Source of the DNA: SHZI01 sp031409515
GTDB taxonomy: Bacteria; Pseudomonadota; Gammaproteobacteria; Steroidobacterales; GCA-2729495
Assembly: GCA_031409515.1 (NCBI GenBank)
Contig: JANNXJ010000053.1
Span: forward strand, 191,238-255,237
Length of the DNA stretch: 64,000 nt
Reading direction: 5' to 3'
The translations under genes were made by a program, and so were the position numbers. Under the pieces are notes generated by a model that had not been told where the DNA came from, did no database searches, and saw only the letters and a list, made by a program, of their open reading frames with translations. This document shows, one piece after another, positions 60,896 through 64,000 of this stretch. Positions within the stretch are counted from its first letter, which is position 1, and each line of letters begins with the position of its first letter.

Positions 60896-61720
60896 TTAGT
60901 TCTTGGCAGTGACTTCGACGCCGATACCACGGTAACCCAGGAAGCGGCAGGCCTGATTGAACATCGGCTCCCCACTGACGCGGTACTGCTGTTGCGAGCC
61001 GTCCGCATTGGTCCGGCTGAACGGAAAATCGAGGAATGGCTGCCGGGCTGCTATCCGTGCCTGCAGGGACTCCCGCTCCGTCTCGTTCCAGCCTGCCTCC
61101 GGGGCAATGCCGGTATCACCGTTCAGCGATTCGACCCGGAGCCCAAGCATCTCGAGGACCGGACCGGATACCTTGCTGAATTTGCCGTTCTCGTCCTGTT
61201 CCCAGTACCAGTCAGAAGCCAGTTCTGTGAGGCTCCGGTAGCGGGCTTCGCTTTCGCGGAGTTCTGCCGTCCGCTCCTGGACCGTGGCCTCAAGCACTTG
61301 GCTGTAGTTCTCCAGTTTCTTGTACAGCAGGCGAACTTCCAGCATGTTGTGGATGCGGGTCTTCACTTCCACCAGGTCGAAGGGCTTGCTGATGAAGTCC
61401 TTGGCACCGGCCTGCAACGCCCGCAGTTTGTGGCCAGGCTGGGCCGTGAGCACGATCACCGGCAGGTAGCTGTCCGCAGCATTGGTCTTCAGGGCCTCCA
61501 TCACCTGAAAGCCATCCATGCCCGGCATCTGCAGGTCGAGAAGGATCAGATCGTAGGGGTTCTTGCGATGCAGTCCGCAGACCTCCTGCGGGTTCATGGT
61601 TGAGGCGACAGAAGAGTAGCCGGCTTCCCCCAGCAACTGCTCCAGCAGACCGACATTAGCCTCCTGATCATCAACGATAAGAATCCTGGCCTTCAGGATG
61701 TCGGCCTCATTGAGTTTCAC
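60896..61720 (-). CDS. Response regulator with PAS output domain
   Basis: 274 residues. The receiver domain (~10-130) has ILIVDDQEANV (acidic pair), LILLDLQMPGMDGF (phospho-acceptor Asp), VIVLTAQ (Thr) and GAKDFISKPFD (Lys). A coiled-coil linker LLYKKLENYSQVLEATVQERTAELRESEARY leads to a PAS domain (~150-270: LASDWYWEQDENGKFSKVSG, AGWNETERES, YRVSGEPMF). There is no DNA-binding, GGDEF or kinase domain, so it probably signals by protein contact. The start overlaps the end of the hybrid kinase gene as ATGA, so it is its likely partner. Confidence 0.85.
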   Translation of the reverse strand: MKLNEADILKARILIVDDQEANVGLLEQLLGEAGYSSVASTMNPQEVCGLHRKNPYDLILLDLQMPGMDGFQVMEALKTNAADSYLPVIVLTAQPGHKLRALQAGAKDFISKPFDLVEVKTRIHNMLEVRLLYKKLENYSQVLEATVQERTAELRESEARYRSLTELASDWYWEQDENGKFSKVSGPVLEMLGLRVESLNGDTGIAPEAGWNETERESLQARIAARQPFLDFPFSRTNADGSQQQYRVSGEPMFNQACRFLGYRGIGVEVTAKN

Positions 61721-63999
61721 GCGAATTCCTTTTCGGCGGGCCGACCTGACCCGGTTTGCGCTTCGATCAGGGCGGCATCCAGTGCTTCCATGAACTGATT
61801 GACCTTGATCGGTTTGGTGAGATAGCTCAGAAAGCCGGCCTCCAGCGCCCTGGCGATGTCGCGGGGTACCGCGTTGGCGCTCAGCGCGATGACGGGTATA
61901 TGGGCCGTCGACGGGTCTGTGCGCAGGATGTTCATGGCTTCGATGCCGCTGATCCCAGGCAGGTTGATGTCCATCAGAATCACTTCCGGCTGATAGACCC
62001 GGGCGAGCTCGACGCCGAGAAGGCCGTCTGCGGCCGAGAGCATCCGCAGCTCCGGACGACGCGCGATCAGCTGCTCGACGAGCTCCAGGTTGGCTGGATT
62101 ATCTTCCACGTACAGCACCGTGCGCACCGGGGTGCCCTCTGGCACCGGGAGTCGCGTCGGCGCCAGCGGCTCCGCATGGCTGGGCGCATGCAGCGGCGCG
62201 CTGGTCAGGTTCAATTCAAACCAGAAGACGCTGCCCACGCCGACGGTGCTCACCGCGCCAATGGTGCCGCCCATCAGTTCGACGAGCCGCTTGGTCACCA
62301 TCAGGCCGATGCCCGTGCCCTCTTCGACGCCGGCTTCCTTGCCGAGGCGATTGAACGGCTGGAAAAGCTGGTCCATCTGTTTCGCGTCCAGACCCTGGCC
62401 GGTGTCCCGCACGCTGATGCGAATGGAGGTCGGTGAGCTCACCGAGTACTCCACGACCACCGAACCTTCCGGCCGGTTGTACTTGATGGCATTGAACATC
62501 AGGTTGATCAGGACCTGCTTGACCCGGGTCCGGTCGGCGCTGACAAAGCAGTGATCTTCGAAGTGCGGATATGTCATGCGGATACCACGCTTCTGGGCCT
62601 GCGGCTCGATCATGGTGCGGCACTCGAGCATAACCTCAAGGAGAGAGACGGGCTCGTGGGACAGCGTGGCCATACCTGACTCAATAGTCGCGAGATCAAG
62701 AATTTCGTTGATCAGTTCCAGCAGGTACCACCCCGCCTTGAGAATCTGGTCGATATTGCGCTTCTGGAGGGGCATCGGCGGTGGCGAGGCGGACTCCATA
62801 AGCTGGGTGAAACCAAGAATGGCATTCAGCGGCGTCCGCAGCTCATGGCTCATGCTGGAAAGAAACTCGGACTTGGCCAGATTGGCCTTGTCCGCCAGGT
62901 CCCTGGCGCTTTCCAGCTCAACGTTCTTGTCGTGCAAGGCCCGCTGGATGGCATATTCCTCCGTGACGTCACGAAACACGAGCACGGCGCCATCGACCTG
63001 GCCGTCCCGACCGCGAATCGGCGCGCAACTGTCGGCAATCGCGCACTCCGTGCCATCCCGGGCAATGACGATGGTGTGATTGGCCAGGCCCTGCACCGTA
63101 CCGTTGGCCAGCGTGTCTAGAACCGGGAGAGGGACCGCTTGCCGCGTTTCCTGATTGATGATGCGGAACACCTCATCGATAGGGTGGCCCGCGGCCAGGG
63201 CCTGGGTCCAGCCGGTGAGTTGTTCGGCCACAGGATTCATGAGCGTGACACGGGCCTGGGCATCGGTGGAGATCACGGCATCGCCAATGGAGTTGAGCGT
63301 TACTGACAGCCTTTCCTCGCTTGCCCGCAGGGTGACGTTGGCCTGCTGCAGTTGCCTGTTGGTCTCCTCCTGAATCCGGAGTAGCTGCTGGCGCTCGGCT
63401 TCGACCTGCTTGCGCGCGGTGTTGTCGGTGCCGATCAGCAGATAGCCGATGATGGTTCCCTGAGCGTCCCGCAGCGCCGTGACCGACACCACCGCGGGAA
63501 AGCGGCTGCCATCCTTGCGGATGTACGTCAGCTCGTAAATGTCCTCGATGCCCCGGGAGGCCTTGAACACCAGGGCTTCAAAGCCGGGCTGAATCGGCGT
63601 CCCGAGCTCGACCGTCAGCGCTGTGGCACGCTCGATCACTTCCTGGGGATCGGAGATATCGGCGGGCGTTATCCTGTTCATCACGTCGTCGGCCGCGTAG
63701 CCCAGCATGCGCTCGGCGCCCACGTTGAAGATCTGGATGACGCCCTTGGCGTCGGTGGCAATGCTCGAAAAATTGACGCTGTTGAAGATGGCGCTTTGCA
63801 GGGCCCCCGCCTTGAGTAGCGCCTCTTCGGCCCGCTTGCGTTCGGTAATGTCACGTGCCGCGGCGAACACGCCGAGCACGTTGCCCTGCACATCCTTGTA
63901 GACCGAGGCGTTGTAGAGCACGTCGGTGAGACGACCATCCGCGTGCCGGATGGTGAGCGGGTAGTCGGTGACGAAGCCTTTGGCGAAGACCTGCTGGTA
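61717..63999 (-). CDS. Hybrid sensor histidine kinase with PAS domains (5' end beyond window)
   Basis: 761 residues are visible and the frame stays open to the right edge, so the N-terminus is missing. Order: end of a PAS/PAC domain (VFAAARDITERKRAEEAL), a second PAS (FNSVNFSSIATDAKGVIQIFN; GYLLIGTDNTARK), a coiled coil, a third PAS (LNSIGDAVISTDAQARVTLMN), and HisKA with FLSSMSHELRTPLNAI (phospho-His). HATPase follows with NLMFNAIKYN, DTGQGLD and GTGIGLMVTKRLVELMGG. A C-terminal receiver has LYVEDNPANL, VILMDINLPGISG and LTKPIKV. PAS-only sensing suggests a cytosolic redox, light or ligand input. It is coupled to the PAS response regulator. Confidence 0.9.
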   Translation of the reverse strand, partial: YQQVFAKGFVTDYPLTIRHADGRLTDVLYNASVYKDVQGNVLGVFAAARDITERKRAEEALLKAGALQSAIFNSVNFSSIATDAKGVIQIFNVGAERMLGYAADDVMNRITPADISDPQEVIERATALTVELGTPIQPGFEALVFKASRGIEDIYELTYIRKDGSRFPAVVSVTALRDAQGTIIGYLLIGTDNTARKQVEAERQQLLRIQEETNRQLQQANVTLRASEERLSVTLNSIGDAVISTDAQARVTLMNPVAEQLTGWTQALAAGHPIDEVFRIINQETRQAVPLPVLDTLANGTVQGLANHTIVIARDGTECAIADSCAPIRGRDGQVDGAVLVFRDVTEEYAIQRALHDKNVELESARDLADKANLAKSEFLSSMSHELRTPLNAILGFTQLMESASPPPMPLQKRNIDQILKAGWYLLELINEILDLATIESGMATLSHEPVSLLEVMLECRTMIEPQAQKRGIRMTYPHFEDHCFVSADRTRVKQVLINLMFNAIKYNRPEGSVVVEYSVSSPTSIRISVRDTGQGLDAKQMDQLFQPFNRLGKEAGVEEGTGIGLMVTKRLVELMGGTIGAVSTVGVGSVFWFELNLTSAPLHAPSHAEPLAPTRLPVPEGTPVRTVLYVEDNPANLELVEQLIARRPELRMLSAADGLLGVELARVYQPEVILMDINLPGISGIEAMNILRTDPSTAHIPVIALSANAVPRDIARALEAGFLSYLTKPIKVNQFMEALDAALIEAQTGSGRPAEKEFA

Positions 64000-64000
64000 G

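Overview
The window is a GC-rich (roughly 60-65 % by eye), gene-dense bacterial chromosome segment. The protein families point to a proteobacterium, most likely a gammaproteobacterium of the Nevskiales/Steroidobacterales/Xanthomonadales kind: EpsF/EpsG chain-length proteins, a giant NdvB-type glucan synthase, a YheT hydrolase, an OmpA/DUF4398 lipoprotein pair and DUF5329. That placement is inference. I saw no rRNA, tRNA, CRISPR array, prophage or intact insertion sequence.

Layout. 1-3.4 kb: tail of a TonB-dependent receptor, a ZIP metal transporter, a winged-helix nucleotidyltransferase/HEPN pair and a YheT hydrolase. 3.4-7 kb: phosphoketolase and acetate kinase. 7-16.9 kb: envelope and stress genes (SYLF protein, beta-barrel protein, AsmA-like protein, Acg-type nitroreductase, OmpA/DUF4398 lipoproteins, ferritin-like protein), the first Crp/Fnr regulator and a decayed Xer-type recombinase. 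17-28 kb: a 2,870-residue cyclic glucan synthase (NdvB type) with a GNAT and a cupin-like gene. 28-54 kb: a Wzx/Wzy-type exopolysaccharide locus. It holds a priming sugar transferase, a GT26 glycosyltransferase fused to a copy of the primer's N-terminus, an SGNH esterase, GH8 and GH5 glucanases, two acyltransferases, a C-A-T-TE peptide synthetase, EpsF/EpsG, a polymerase, two GT2 enzymes and a flippase. No outer-membrane export protein (Wza/EpsE type) is in view. 54-60 kb: small envelope/stress proteins, phospholipase D, a phospholipase A2-like protein, DUF3943 and PAP2. 60-64 kb: a second Crp/Fnr regulator and a two-component system cut by the window end.

The unifying signal is a recurrent palindrome, GTNCG-N4-CGNAC, often extended to GTCT-GTNCG-N4-CGNAC-AGAC. 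I found 15 exact copies between genes across 54 kb, plus three degenerate ones. It has CRP-like 16-bp TGTNCG/CGNACA geometry. In most cases a -10-like hexamer lies 36-37 nt from the distal edge of the site on the gene side, which is the class II activator arrangement. The copies precede the phosphoketolase, SYLF, DUF4398/OmpA, Crp/Fnr, Xer-like/glucan synthase, beta-propeller, priming transferase, GT26 fusion, acyltransferase, GH5, NRPS/EpsF, BON, DUF5329/collagen-like and PLA2/DUF3943 genes. Two paralogous Crp/Fnr regulators with near-identical recognition helices and no recognisable cAMP-binding motif are encoded in the window and are the natural candidates to bind it. I infer a regulon linking exopolysaccharide production, envelope remodelling and acetyl-phosphate metabolism.
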